Shown here piece after piece: positions 1 through 7,316 of a DNA stretch of 17,905 bases. This DNA is from an uncultured Oscillospiraceae bacterium (lineage in GTDB: Bacteria > Bacillota > Clostridia > Oscillospirales > Acutalibacteraceae), in NCBI GenBank assembly GCA_910588935.1, contig CAJUSM010000004.1:28584-46488 (forward strand), written 5' to 3'. The first letter of the stretch is position 1. Each line of letters begins with the position of its first letter. The notes under the pieces were generated by a model. It was given only the letters and a program-made list of their open reading frames with translations. It had not been told where the DNA came from and ran no database searches. Both the position numbers and the translations under genes were made by a program.

Positions 1-109
1 GGTTTTCAAAGCGGTAGATTTCTTCCAGGGCCATCCTGCCATTTTCCTGACAGCCAAGAATATGGCGGCCAGAGGAAGCGCCGATGTCGATGGCAAGATA
101 GTAGTTCAT
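1..109 (-). CDS. rhaB: Rhamnulokinase, N-terminal fragment (runs off left edge)
   Basis: Only the first 36 codons are in the window. The product starts MNYYLAIDIGASSGRHILG, which is the N-terminal phosphate-1 (ATP-binding) motif of FGGY-family kinases in the form typical of rhamnulokinase (DIGASSGRH). The family phosphorylates L-rhamnulose in the cytoplasm during rhamnose catabolism. The ATG at 109-107 is preceded by AAAGGAG with 7 bases of spacing, which fixes the start. The catalytic and sugar-binding parts lie outside the window, so the assignment rests on this N-terminal motif alone; another FGGY kinase is possible but less likely. I see no convincing promoter in the 130 bases upstream. 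Confidence 0.8.
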   Translation of the reverse strand, partial: MNYYLAIDIGASSGRHILGCQENGRMALEEIYRFEN

Positions 110-244
110 TGAGGTGCTCCTTTCGAAACAGAAATTGTCTTATCGTACAGCATGTTGAGAAAGGGAACATAGGCAGCCTCGGTTTCCCTGTTCCTTATTT
201 GGAAAATTGAAGAAAGACGGCGGCTTCATTTTTAGGGAAACCTA

Positions 245-394
245 GAGGTTGTTTGAAAAATCGAAAACGCTGTCTTATTGCCCAAAAGCGGCCATCTTCC
301 GTATTAAAAGTCCTCGTAATACGCAAGGTTTTCTCTTAAAGCTGGCCACTTCTGGTCAAAAAGCCCGTCATTCCCTCTATTTTCAAACAAGCCC
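245..394. repeat. MITE-like element, copy 1 (TA target duplication)
   Basis: A 150-bp AT-richer stretch ends in imperfect terminal inverted repeats (left GAGGTTGTTTGAAAA, right complement GGGCTTGTTTGAAAA) and is flanked by TA at 243-244 and 395-396. A diverged copy in opposite orientation lies at 2706-2864; their outer ends match closely and the interiors share blocks. There is no coding capacity. TA duplication with short inverted ends fits a non-autonomous relative of an IS630/Tc1-mariner element; the family is inferred. Its right edge abuts the stop codon of the sulfatase gene. Confidence 0.6.
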
Positions 395-2232
395 TAGCGT
401 TTTTCCTTTTCCACAAGCTCCTGGTACTGAAATTCGTGGCGCATATAGTACTCTACCTGTTGGAACTCCAAGATTGCCTCCGCCAGCTCCCCTTCTGGCT
501 GAGGCACAAAGGCCCCTTCCGCTGTAATACAGGCCCCATTGTCGTGGATCACCGGCAGCTTTTTCATGAGTTCTTGGGTGTACTGCATATAGGCCGGGCC
601 TTCCCAGCCGCACAGGCCGAATACCTGGTTCATCAAGAAGCAGGGGGCTATTTCCGGCCCCTCCCCGGTAAAGTCCCCGCCTGTCACCTCCTTTGCCGCC
701 TCGTTGGCCCAAATCAGGTAGCGGGTGGAATAGTAGTTCCGGAAACCCTCCTCCTGGTCCAAGGCTAAGTCAATGCCCAGTTCCTTGTATACGCTGTTCC
801 CATCCCCCAGCCAGGGGTTGTGGTCGCCAAAAAGCACAATAATCACCGGCCGGTCCATTTCCCGGTAGGAATCTATAAAGCTTGCCAGCTGTTTGCTTGT
901 AGACTGGATAGAGCCTAAATAATTGTTTAAAATATTCTCGCTTTCCTGGGAATAAATCCCCGGCTTTACAAAATTCACGCCCCAATCATTGCCCTGTGTG
1001 TTGTAGGGGCCATGGCCCTGGTAGGTAACAGAAAAGGAGAAGTATGGGGCCTGAGACCGCGCCTTGGCCTGTTGGTAGAGGGAGGTCAGCTCCGGCAGCA
1101 GCAGATTGTCTCTGGCAATGGCCCCCAAAGCCAGCTCCCCATAGTGATTTTCGAAAAACAGGTACGAATCCAGCCCTAAGTTGGGGTTGATATTGGCTCG
1201 GTTGTAAAACCAGTTGTAGCAGGGATGGCTGCCAGTGGTCTGGTAGCCCTGGCTTTTTAAGTACCAGGCATAGGAATTGGTAGGGCTGCGGAAACTGCCC
1301 AGCTCTCCGTAGCCGGTGACGAAAGAGCGCTCTGTCAGCACAGTGCCCCCGGCAAAAATATTGGTTACCAGGTTGCCGGTAAAGGACTCGGCCTCTAGTT
1401 CATGGTACTCTTTGTAAGGATCCTGGGCAAGCTGGACAGAATCATATTTGGAGAAATCGTTAAACGCCTCCAGCATAATGGCAATAACATCCACCTGCTT
1501 GTTTTCAGGTATTGCCTGATCTTGATACCTGGCCAGCACTGCCTGGGCCGCTGCCTTGCTGTAGCCCTGGGGGGGCTGCTCCACGGCATCCGCTATGCTG
1601 TGAAGGAAGGGATAGAGGAAACCTTTGGAGGTGTAAACCTCTGTCGCGGACCAGCGGTTGGCATGGTCAAAATTCTGGGTTTTATTGTTGTAGATATCGT
1701 TACTGGCATAAAGAGAGGCCAAAGGAATCATAGCTCCTAGCAGAGCACCGGCCAGGGCAAAGCGGGGCCAGCCAGGCCGGAAACGGCCTCTGGCACAGAA
1801 AAAGATTACCACGCCCCCGGCCAGCACACAGGCAATGGCGATAACCAAAAAAGGAGTTATAAACAAAGAGTAGCGGCCCAGCATATTCCCCGCTTCCTTA
1901 GCCAGCAACAGGTCCTCGAACATAAGGGGATCGTTGCGGAACTGAAGCTTGTACCAATTGGCCAGGGTCAGCCCAAAGGTAACAGCCGCTGACAGGCCAT
2001 AGGCCACAATAGCCCGGTTGGTAAGCAGCCAGAGCAGCAGGCACAGCAGCACTGGGGGTAATAAGTTCAGGGTCATCAATAAAGGGCGTTCCAGGTAGCT
2101 GATCAGCATAACTTTGCGTTCCGCTGTCACCGCAAAGGCAAGGCTGAGCAACCCTAGGCCCAGGCCCCCTGCAACCAGCACCAGACAGGTAAACCATTTT
2201 TGGGCAAATAGCGCGGCCAGTTTTTTCTTCAT
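394..2232 (-). CDS. LTA synthase family membrane sulfatase
   Basis: 612 residues from ATG 2232. The N-terminal ~175 residues contain four to five hydrophobic segments, followed by an extracytoplasmic alkaline-phosphatase-superfamily domain. Visible motifs match the LtaS family: VIAIMLEAF with the metal-binding Glu (~255), AGGTVLTERSFVTG with the probable catalytic Thr (~297), HPCYNWFYNR, YQGHGPY, and the metal-binding GDHNPWL near residue 460. The family transfers glycerol phosphate from phosphatidylglycerol onto a growing polymer on the outer membrane face (lipoteichoic acid or related polymers); the exact acceptor here is unknown. A longer frame opens with TTG at 2256 but has no ribosome site; GGAGG and AAAGG precede ATG 2232. 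It is monocistronic with a promoter at 2431-2459. The stop TAG is formed at the MITE junction, but the pre-insertion sequence would also have read TAG. Confidence 0.85.
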   Translation of the reverse strand: MKKKLAALFAQKWFTCLVLVAGGLGLGLLSLAFAVTAERKVMLISYLERPLLMTLNLLPPVLLCLLLWLLTNRAIVAYGLSAAVTFGLTLANWYKLQFRNDPLMFEDLLLAKEAGNMLGRYSLFITPFLVIAIACVLAGGVVIFFCARGRFRPGWPRFALAGALLGAMIPLASLYASNDIYNNKTQNFDHANRWSATEVYTSKGFLYPFLHSIADAVEQPPQGYSKAAAQAVLARYQDQAIPENKQVDVIAIMLEAFNDFSKYDSVQLAQDPYKEYHELEAESFTGNLVTNIFAGGTVLTERSFVTGYGELGSFRSPTNSYAWYLKSQGYQTTGSHPCYNWFYNRANINPNLGLDSYLFFENHYGELALGAIARDNLLLPELTSLYQQAKARSQAPYFSFSVTYQGHGPYNTQGNDWGVNFVKPGIYSQESENILNNYLGSIQSTSKQLASFIDSYREMDRPVIIVLFGDHNPWLGDGNSVYKELGIDLALDQEEGFRNYYSTRYLIWANEAAKEVTGGDFTGEGPEIAPCFLMNQVFGLCGWEGPAYMQYTQELMKKLPVIHDNGACITAEGAFVPQPEGELAEAILEFQQVEYYMRHEFQYQELVEKEKR

Positions 2233-2296
2233 CTCCAAAGCCTTTTCCTCCGGCAATTCATCACAAAAATTTTGATTAAGGCAGCACAGGCAACAG

Positions 2297-2401
2297 AACG
2301 GGTTGCGCCCCAGGCTTGCTTAAAAAAGAGGGAACGACAGCTTGTATGCCAAAGCTGCCAGGACGGGGCAATGGCAGCTTAGTTCTAAAAAGCAACCCGT
2401 T
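2297..2401 (-). promoter_or_regulatory. Nested inverted repeats in sulfatase mRNA leader
   Basis: Between the promoter (2431-2459) and the sulfatase start lies a ~190-nt leader. It holds a perfect 10-bp outer pair (AACGGGTTGC 2297-2306 with GCAACCCGTT 2392-2401) enclosing a perfect 9-bp hairpin (AAGCTGCCA 2352-2360, TGGCAGCTT 2372-2380, 11-nt loop). The outer 3' arm could instead pair with a nearby GTTGC, giving an alternative fold. No T-run follows, so it is not a plain terminator. I do not recognise a known riboswitch. It may be a cis-acting RNA or a decayed small insertion. Confidence 0.4.
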
Positions 2402-2430
2402 TTCCCAATTCTTAAACTAGCCTTTTGAGT

Positions 2431-2459
2431 ATTATAACACAGTTTATTTGAAATGACCA
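2431..2459 (-). promoter_or_regulatory. Sigma-A-type promoter of the sulfatase gene
   Basis: On the minus strand TGGTCA (-35, 2459-2454) and a consensus TATAAT (-10, 2436-2431) are separated by exactly 17 bases. The expected start near 2424 would give a leader of about 190 nt before ATG 2232. Confidence 0.6.
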
Positions 2460-2705
2460 TCTTTTTTCAAAGCGGAAATCAGCGGCGGATTTTTCTTGGG
2501 GCAAAGGCCTGCCTGTGTAGCCCTGGAAAGCTAAAAACAGAAGGCCCAAGTGAGGATAAGAAAGGATAGGACGCATAGCGTGCCTTAACGGCTTCTTGGA
2601 GCCCAGCCGGCAGGCAAGACTGAAATCTCCATAATCGTTGGACCTGAACCGGCCTTATCAGCGCCTCGTTCTGGGCACTCCCCTTAACCCCCCTCTCTTC
2701 TATTA

Positions 2706-2864
2706 GGGCTTGTTTGAAAATAGAGGAAATGACAGATTTTTGCCTAGAATGGGTCCGTTTCAAAGAAAAACCGCAAGTCAATCTTCCGATTGGCGAGGAT
2801 TTTTGACCCGGAAAGGGGTGCTTATGGGCAAAAAGACGGCCTTTTTGATTTTTCAAACAAGCCT
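2706..2864. repeat. MITE-like element, copy 2 (TA target duplication)
   Basis: A 159-bp element with near-perfect terminal inverted repeats (GGGCTTGTTTGAAAA at the left, complement AGGCTTGTTTGAAAA at the right) flanked by TA at 2704-2705 and 2865-2866. It is an inverted, diverged partner of 245-394. A minus-strand open frame crosses it (2479-2940) but has no family resemblance or ribosome site and is not called. The preceding stretch 2460-2704 shows no gene or structure I can support. The element ends 28 bp before the ychF -35 box. Confidence 0.6.
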
Positions 2865-2892
2865 TAACTGCCAGAGATCCCTGAAATAAAGA

Positions 2893-2921
2893 TAGCCATA
2901 TCACGGAATCTGTGCTATAAT
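2893..2921 (+). promoter_or_regulatory. Promoter of ychF (extended -10)
   Basis: TAGCCA (2893-2898), a 17-base spacer, and a consensus TATAAT (2916-2921) preceded by TGC, making an extended -10. The expected start near 2928 leaves a leader of about 76 nt before ychF. Confidence 0.6.
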
Positions 2922-3004
2922 GTGCTCTGCAAGCATACAAAACCGCGCCGTTCCCCTTTTCCCAGCGACCGGCGCAGAACCCATATTCAGGAGATGAAAT
3001 CTAT

Positions 3005-4099
3005 ATGAAATTAGGCATTGTTGGCCTGCCAAACGTAGGCAAGAGCACCCTATTTAATGCCATTACCAACGCGGGCGCCCAGTCTGCCAACTACCCCTTC
3101 TGCACCATAGAGCCCAATATAGGTATGGTTATGGTGCCGGACAAGCGCCTGGAAAAGCTGCGGGATATGTACGAGCCCAACAAGTTCACCCCCGCCACCA
3201 TCGAGTTTGTGGATATTGCCGGGCTGGTGCGAGGCGCCTCTCAGGGAGAGGGGCTGGGCAACAAGTTCCTTTCCAATATCCGCGAGGTAGACGCTGTGGT
3301 CCATGTGGTCCGCTGCTTTGAGGATGGGGACATTATTCATGTGGAAGGCAGCATTGACCCCCGGCGGGATATTGAGACCATTGACCTGGAGCTCATCCTT
3401 TCTGACATTGAGGTGCTAGACCGGCGCATTGAAAAAACCAAAAAGCTCTTAAAAGCGGATAAAAAGTATCAGGCCGAGCTGGACTTTTTCCAGCGGGTCC
3501 GTGCCGCCCTAGAGGCCGGAAACTCTGCCCGGAGCATAGAGTGCGGCCCAGAAGAGGCAGAGCTGCTGGCCTCTGTGTCGCTGCTCACCAATAAGCCTAT
3601 TATTTTTGCCGCCAACATGAGCGAAGAGGACTTTAAGGCCGGTATGGACGAGAACGCCTGCCTCCAAGCCGTGCGGGCTGCCGGAGAAAAAGAGCATGCC
3701 GCCGTACTGCCCATTTGTGCCCAGCTGGAGGCGGAAATCGCCGGGCTGGAGCCAGAGGAAAAGGAGCTGTTCTTAACCGACCTAGGCCTCTGTGAGTCTG
3801 GCCTGGACCGATTGATTACTGCCTGCTATTCCCTGCTGGGCCTAATGTCCTACATGACTGCCGGAAAGGACGAGGTCCGAGCCTGGACCATCCGCAAAGG
3901 CACCCGGGCCCCTCAGGCCGCGGGAAAAATCCACACCGACTTTGAGCGGGGCTTTATCCGGGCCGAAGTAGTGAATTTTGACGACTTAATGGACTGCGGC
4001 TCTATGAACGCCGCCAAAGAAAAAGGGCTGGTGCGCTCTGAGGGCAAGGAATATGTAATGCGGGATGGGGATATTGTGCTGTTCCGCTTTAATGTATAA
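3005..4099 (+). CDS. ychF: Redox-regulated ATPase/GTPase YchF
   Basis: 364 residues, the normal length for the YchF/OLA1 family. The P-loop GLPNVGKST is at residues 7-15; the switch region has DIAGLVRGASQGEGLGNKFL around 71-90; the G4 position reads NMSEED in place of NKxD, which is the family's hallmark and explains its preference for ATP over GTP. The C-terminal TGS-like domain carries VRAWTIRKGTRAPQAAGKIH and DFERGFIRAEVV and ends in DIVLFRFNV, as in other members. YchF is a cytoplasmic, ribosome-associated ATPase linked to stress responses and translation; its exact role is unsettled. AGGAG precedes the ATG by 11 bases. It heads a rightward run with two genes spaced about 50 bases apart. 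Confidence 0.97.
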   Translation: MKLGIVGLPNVGKSTLFNAITNAGAQSANYPFCTIEPNIGMVMVPDKRLEKLRDMYEPNKFTPATIEFVDIAGLVRGASQGEGLGNKFLSNIREVDAVVHVVRCFEDGDIIHVEGSIDPRRDIETIDLELILSDIEVLDRRIEKTKKLLKADKKYQAELDFFQRVRAALEAGNSARSIECGPEEAELLASVSLLTNKPIIFAANMSEEDFKAGMDENACLQAVRAAGEKEHAAVLPICAQLEAEIAGLEPEEKELFLTDLGLCESGLDRLITACYSLLGLMSYMTAGKDEVRAWTIRKGTRAPQAAGKIHTDFERGFIRAEVVNFDDLMDCGSMNAAKEKGLVRSEGKEYVMRDGDIVLFRFNV

Positions 4100-4151
4100 A
4101 CAAAATAATAAAAGCGCGTACTATTCTGTATATAGATAGGGAGAGATCCTG

Positions 4152-5357
4152 ATGTTTGCAAAGAAAATGACGCCGCAAGAATACTGGCGGGCTGGGTTAA
4201 ACATGGCCGTAGCCTTTGAAAGCCCCTTTGAGTTTGAAAAGGAGCGGGAAAAGTCCCAAACCACCGAGGTGAATCCCAAAGAAGATTTGTACGGCGCTTA
4301 TCTAAGGGAAAATGAGCCGCCAGTGGCCTCGTTGGTCATCAATAAGAAGGAAGTCCGTTTTGACGGCAGCACGGTAAAAATGGGCGGTGTAGGCGGTGTG
4401 GCAACCTTGCCAGCCCACCGGCGGGGCGGGGCCATCCGGGCCTGTATGGAGCTCTCCCTGCGGGAGCTGTACAGCCAGGGCTACGCGCTCTCTCATCTTT
4501 ACCCTTTTAGCACCAGCTACTATCGGCAATTCGGTTTTGCCCCAGCCTCTCAGTCTGTCCGGTGGCGGGTAAGGCTAAAGGATCTGCAGCGTTTGCCCAA
4601 AGCCGGCGGCAAGGTGCGCCAGCTTTTTCCTGGAGACGACCTGAGCCCCTTGCTGGAAATATACAACCAGGCCTATGGGGAAATCAACTTTTCCTGCCTG
4701 CGGGAGGCCTTTGACAAAAATCTGGAAGGAGATAAGCCCCTAACCCAGAAGCGCTGGATTTTCCTCTGGCAGGATGATTCTGGAAAGCCGGGAGGCTTTC
4801 TAATTGGCAGCCGAGATAAAGAGGAGCTGTTCTGCTGTCCAGACTTTTCCATGACAAACGGTCTACTGTTTGTCCATGCCCAAGCCCTTACTGGCCTGCT
4901 CCATTTTGTTTGGGAGTCCTTTTTAGCCAATTTTGAGGCCATTCAGTTTTCTGTACCCGCCCATATAGATTTAACCTGCCTGCTCCCAGAGCTCAGCGGC
5001 ATGGACTGCAGACCAGTGCTTAATGGCATGGCACGGGCCGTCAACGCGGAACAGCTGCTTAAGCTTTGCAGGTGCAGGGGCAGCGGCAGCCTGGCAATTC
5101 AGGTTACAGATAATATCCTAAGAGAGAATAACGATATCTTCCGGCTTAGCTTTGCCCCCGGGCAGAAAAACACTGTGGAACGAGTCAGCACACCCCCTGA
5201 TATCCAGATGGATGTGGGAAATCTGGCCGTACTTTTGGGCGGGGCCCGGGAAACCGCCACCGTTCTCATGACTCCTGGGATTGTGGTCAATAGAGATTTG
5301 GATCAGCTGGGTCAGGTGTTCTACCGCAAGCCCTGCCATATCCTAGACCTGTTCTAA
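4152..5357 (+). CDS. Eis-like GNAT N-acetyltransferase
   Basis: 401 residues. The acetyl-CoA-binding loop VGGVATLPAHRRGG is near residues 80-93, followed by YPFSTSYYRQFGFAPAS (117-133), the region that carries the general-acid Tyr in Eis. The length and the C-terminal Phe (LDLF end) match Eis of Mycobacterium tuberculosis (402 residues ending in Phe, whose carboxylate acts as base). The family has two GNAT folds plus an SCP2-like C-terminal domain and acetylates amines, in some members aminoglycosides; the substrate here cannot be told. GGGAG lies 8 bases before ATG 4152. The 52-base gap from ychF has no terminator, so cotranscription is likely. Confidence 0.85.
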   Translation: MFAKKMTPQEYWRAGLNMAVAFESPFEFEKEREKSQTTEVNPKEDLYGAYLRENEPPVASLVINKKEVRFDGSTVKMGGVGGVATLPAHRRGGAIRACMELSLRELYSQGYALSHLYPFSTSYYRQFGFAPASQSVRWRVRLKDLQRLPKAGGKVRQLFPGDDLSPLLEIYNQAYGEINFSCLREAFDKNLEGDKPLTQKRWIFLWQDDSGKPGGFLIGSRDKEELFCCPDFSMTNGLLFVHAQALTGLLHFVWESFLANFEAIQFSVPAHIDLTCLLPELSGMDCRPVLNGMARAVNAEQLLKLCRCRGSGSLAIQVTDNILRENNDIFRLSFAPGQKNTVERVSTPPDIQMDVGNLAVLLGGARETATVLMTPGIVVNRDLDQLGQVFYRKPCHILDLF

Positions 5358-5406
5358 GGCGGCGGCACGGCTTAAAAGTCTTCACAGAAAATCACACGGA
5401 GGTGCA

Positions 5407-6342
5407 ATGCCAATGAATATAGAAGTAAAAGAATGGTTTCGCCCTGCTGCCAGTGGGTGGGGCCGGATATTCTCCCGCAGCTGGACTGGGGAGAATCCCA
5501 AAGCAGTTCTTGTAATTGCCCACGGCATGGCGGAGCACAGCGGCCGCTATAGCCACTTTGCCCACTTTTTGGCAGAAAACGGAATTGCTGTCTATATGAA
5601 CGACCATGCCGGCCATGGCCGCTCTGCCCAGGTTAAAGGGCATTTTGCCGACGAAAACGGGTGGGACTGTGTGGTTCGGGATTTAGCAGCCCTAATGGAT
5701 CAGGCTGAGGCCCGACATCCCCAGCTTCCCCTATTCCTCATGGGCCATAGCATGGGTTCTTTTCTGGCCCGTTCCTTTCTCACCCGATACGGCCAGCGGC
5801 TCTCCGGCTCTGTGCTTTGTGGCACGATGGGGAAAAACCCCGGAGCCGCTGCCGGCAAGGTTCTGGCCGCCGCTCAAATCAGGCTAACAGGCCCCCGTTC
5901 TACAGGGAAAGCCCTAAACAAACTGGCCACCAGCAGTTATAACCGGGAAATCCACCAGCCCGTGAACTCCTCTGCCTGGCTTTCCACCGATGACCAGGTC
6001 TGCTTGGCCTTTGAAGCGGACCCTCTGTGCAATTTCCCCTTTACCGCTGCCGGATACCGGGATCTTTTCATGGGCTTGGGAGAGATATCCTCTCTTTCAT
6101 GGGCCAGGCGGGTGCCCAAGGAGCTGCCTGTTTTTCTGGTTGCGGGAGATCAGGACCCGGTGGGCAACTATGGGCAAGGCCCCAGGCAGGTAGGTGATTG
6201 GCTGGTAGAAGCAGGCGTCGAAGATGTGCGGGTAAAGCTTTACCCAGGTATGCGCCACGAGATCTTAAACGAGATTGGCAAAGAAGAGGTATATGGGGAC
6301 ATTCTGCAGTGGCTGAACCGGCACATGGGCATGGCGGAGTAG
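5407..6342 (+). CDS. Alpha/beta hydrolase, monoacylglycerol lipase/lysophospholipase type
   Basis: 311 residues of a serine hydrolase (Hydrolase_4/PldB-like). Seen: the oxyanion-hole region VLVIAHGMAEHSGRY (34-48), the turn DHAGHGRS (66-73), the nucleophile elbow GHSMG with Ser115, the acid in AGDQDPVG (Asp250 or Asp248), and His284 in GMRHEILNE. No signal peptide or membrane segment, so it is cytoplasmic. The family cleaves monoacylglycerols or lysophospholipids; substrate unknown. GGAGGTG lies just upstream of two in-frame ATGs, 5407 (4-base spacing) and 5413 (10-base spacing); either may be used. It is the last gene of the ychF run and ends at the terminator at 6423-6453. Confidence 0.9.
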   Translation: MPMNIEVKEWFRPAASGWGRIFSRSWTGENPKAVLVIAHGMAEHSGRYSHFAHFLAENGIAVYMNDHAGHGRSAQVKGHFADENGWDCVVRDLAALMDQAEARHPQLPLFLMGHSMGSFLARSFLTRYGQRLSGSVLCGTMGKNPGAAAGKVLAAAQIRLTGPRSTGKALNKLATSSYNREIHQPVNSSAWLSTDDQVCLAFEADPLCNFPFTAAGYRDLFMGLGEISSLSWARRVPKELPVFLVAGDQDPVGNYGQGPRQVGDWLVEAGVEDVRVKLYPGMRHEILNEIGKEEVYGDILQWLNRHMGMAE

Positions 6343-6422
6343 AAAGCCGCCGCCCTTTCCTTGCCGCTGGAACAGTTTAGCGGGGGCAATCCCCCCCAAA
6401 AAATCTTATCTATAAAAGAAGC

Positions 6423-6453
6423 TTGCCGGCCGGAAGGAATTTCCGGCCGGCAA
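6423..6453. terminator. Two-way intrinsic terminator
   Basis: A perfect 13-bp GC-rich hairpin: arm TTGCCGGCCGGAA (6423-6435), 5-nt loop, complementary arm 6441-6453. A TTTT follows on the plus strand and TTCTTTTAT on the minus strand. It lies between convergent genes, the hydrolase (+) and the DUF378 gene (-), and can serve both. Confidence 0.85.
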
Positions 6454-6518
6454 ACCTTTTGCCAAGCTTTGTTTCGGTTTACATGGCTAACTTTACTTGA
6501 AAGAATCTTTTGGATTCT

Positions 6519-6743
6519 TTAATGTGTGGCAGCCATTTCCCGCTCATCGTCCCAATCTCGGAACAGCAGCGCAATGCACCAAATGGCGGCAATTCCTACC
6601 AGGGTGTAAATAATCCTGGCGACCAAAGAGGTCTGCCCGCCGCAAAGCCAGGCTACCAGGTCAAAGCGGAACACGCCGACCAGCCCCCAGTTTACGCCGC
6701 CAATCACTGTCAGCGCCAGGGCGATTCTGTCTATGATGTTCAT
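6519..6743 (-). CDS. DUF378 family small membrane protein
   Basis: 74 residues starting MNIIDRIALALTVIGGVNWG. This matches DUF378 (PF04070, YuzA-like): a first hydrophobic helix with the conserved GGVNWGLVG, then FDLVAWLCGG and a second helix (ARIIYTLVGIAAIWCIAL), with a charged cytoplasmic-looking tail. The function of the family is unknown. A longer frame extends back to 6869, but ATG 6743 is preceded by AGAGGGGA at good spacing and begins the recognisable domain. It is the last host gene before the prophage; its stop lies near the two-way terminator. Confidence 0.9.
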   Translation of the reverse strand: MNIIDRIALALTVIGGVNWGLVGVFRFDLVAWLCGGQTSLVARIIYTLVGIAAIWCIALLFRDWDDEREMAATH

Positions 6744-6871
6744 TGGATCCCCTCTTTCCTTTGGGCCTGCTTTCCCGGGGATTTTGCGTATGCCCGGGGA
6801 AACAGGTCCTGGTTTCAGGGCAGCTTTGCCCTTCTGTGCTATTTTGTGCGGGAAAGGGGAAATTATCAAAA

Positions 6872-6894
6872 AGAGGGTGTGGGAATCGAACCCC
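6872..6894 (-). other. tRNA 3'-end fragment, probable att site
   Basis: On the minus strand this reads GGGTTCGATTCCCACACCC, the T-loop, T-stem 3' strand and acceptor 3' strand of a tRNA, with no tRNA body upstream. The T-stem 5' strand (AGGGG) no longer pairs with CCCAC; GTGGG would. This is what remains at one end when a phage integrates into a tRNA 3' end: the intact copy is rebuilt at the other end. The 3' side faces the host gene DUF378, as expected. The tRNA identity is unknown. Confidence 0.5.
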
Positions 6895-6941
6895 TTTACA
6901 ATCGGCCAAACCCCTAGTAATTATGCGGCTTTTTGAATTGA

Positions 6942-6964
6942 TTGAACACTTTGTTGAACACTTT
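6942..6964 (+). repeat. Tandem 11-bp direct repeat, possible recombinase arm sites
   Basis: TTGAACACTTT occurs twice (6942-6952, 6954-6964) with one base between, about 50 bp inside the putative att core. Short direct repeats at this position are typical arm-type sites for tyrosine integrases or excisionases. The role is inferred from position only. Confidence 0.35.
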
Positions 6965-6974
6965 TGCCGTGATG

Positions 6975-7006
6975 AGCCCCCGGCGCATAGCGTCAGGGGG
7001 CTTTTC
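6975..7006 (+). terminator. Rightward intrinsic terminator with no gene before it
   Basis: AGCCCCC (6975-6981) pairs with GGGGGCT (6996-7002); inner bases GGCGC/GCGTC extend the stem to about 12 bp around a 3-nt ATA loop, followed by TTTTCTT. The T-run is only on the plus strand, yet no plus-strand gene precedes it here. It would make sense for a phage gene facing the att site in the circular form. Confidence 0.6.
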
Positions 7007-7012
7007 TTCTGC

Positions 7013-7222
7013 TTATATCTCCTTGCCATCCGGGAATATGAACCCCACCCGGGCCTTTGCCCCCAGGGCCTCGGCAATCTGCTGCCATTCCTCTACAGTA
7101 AACTTGCCAGTATTCATACGCTTGTTGAGCAGCTGGGGGGACCAGCCCAAACGCCTGGCCAGCTCCGAGTTGGATATGCCGCAGTACCCCAGCGCCATTG
7201 CAATAATCTGTTTTGCGGTCAT
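7013..7222 (-). CDS. Small XRE/Cro-type helix-turn-helix regulator
   Basis: 69 residues. A single HTH domain fills most of it: ISNSELARRLGWSPQLLNKR (about 16-35) is the helix-turn-helix, followed by FTVEEWQQIAEAL, the usual final helices. Two more Met codons lie upstream (7228, 7231), but the near-perfect Shine-Dalgarno GGGAGGTGAT overlaps them and fits ATG 7222. The minus-strand promoter at 7246-7274 contains an inverted-repeat operator candidate overlapping its -10, so autoregulation is likely. It is divergent from the small gene cluster and probably sets its expression. No dimerisation or cleavage domain is present, so it is Cro-like in size, not a LexA-type repressor. Confidence 0.8.
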   Translation of the reverse strand: MTAKQIIAMALGYCGISNSELARRLGWSPQLLNKRMNTGKFTVEEWQQIAEALGAKARVGFIFPDGKEI

Positions 7223-7245
7223 TCGCATCACCTCCCTGCCGTTAT

Positions 7246-7274
7246 AGAATAAACCATTTGGTTTGATAAGTCAA
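7246..7274 (-). promoter_or_regulatory. Promoter of the HTH gene with operator
   Basis: Minus strand: TTGACT (7274-7269), 17-base spacer, TATTCT (7251-7246). The dyad AAACCA-TT-TGGTTT (7251-7264) covers the spacer and abuts the -10. The 11-mer AAATGGTTTAT (7259-7249, minus) is repeated at the same place in the opposing promoter, which suggests one protein controls both, most simply the HTH protein itself. Confidence 0.7.
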
Positions 7275-7316
7275 CAAAAAAATTGAAAAAATCTCAGAAA
7301 AAGTTAAAACAAAGGG

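Noticed and set aside
394..396. MITE copy 1 truncating the sulfatase gene by supplying its stop codon
   Set aside because: The TAG is formed by the TA duplication plus the first base of the element, but rejoining the other flank (TA followed by G on the minus strand) also gives TAG, so the C-terminus is unchanged.
2479..2940. A 153-codon minus-strand open frame
   Set aside because: It runs through MITE copy 2 and the ychF promoter, lacks a ribosome site and any family resemblance.
6771..6802. Hairpin-like repeat TTTCCCGGGG / CCCGGGGAAA upstream of the DUF378 gene
   Set aside because: Pairing needs a bulge, there is no T-run, and no gene end it would serve; too weak to call.
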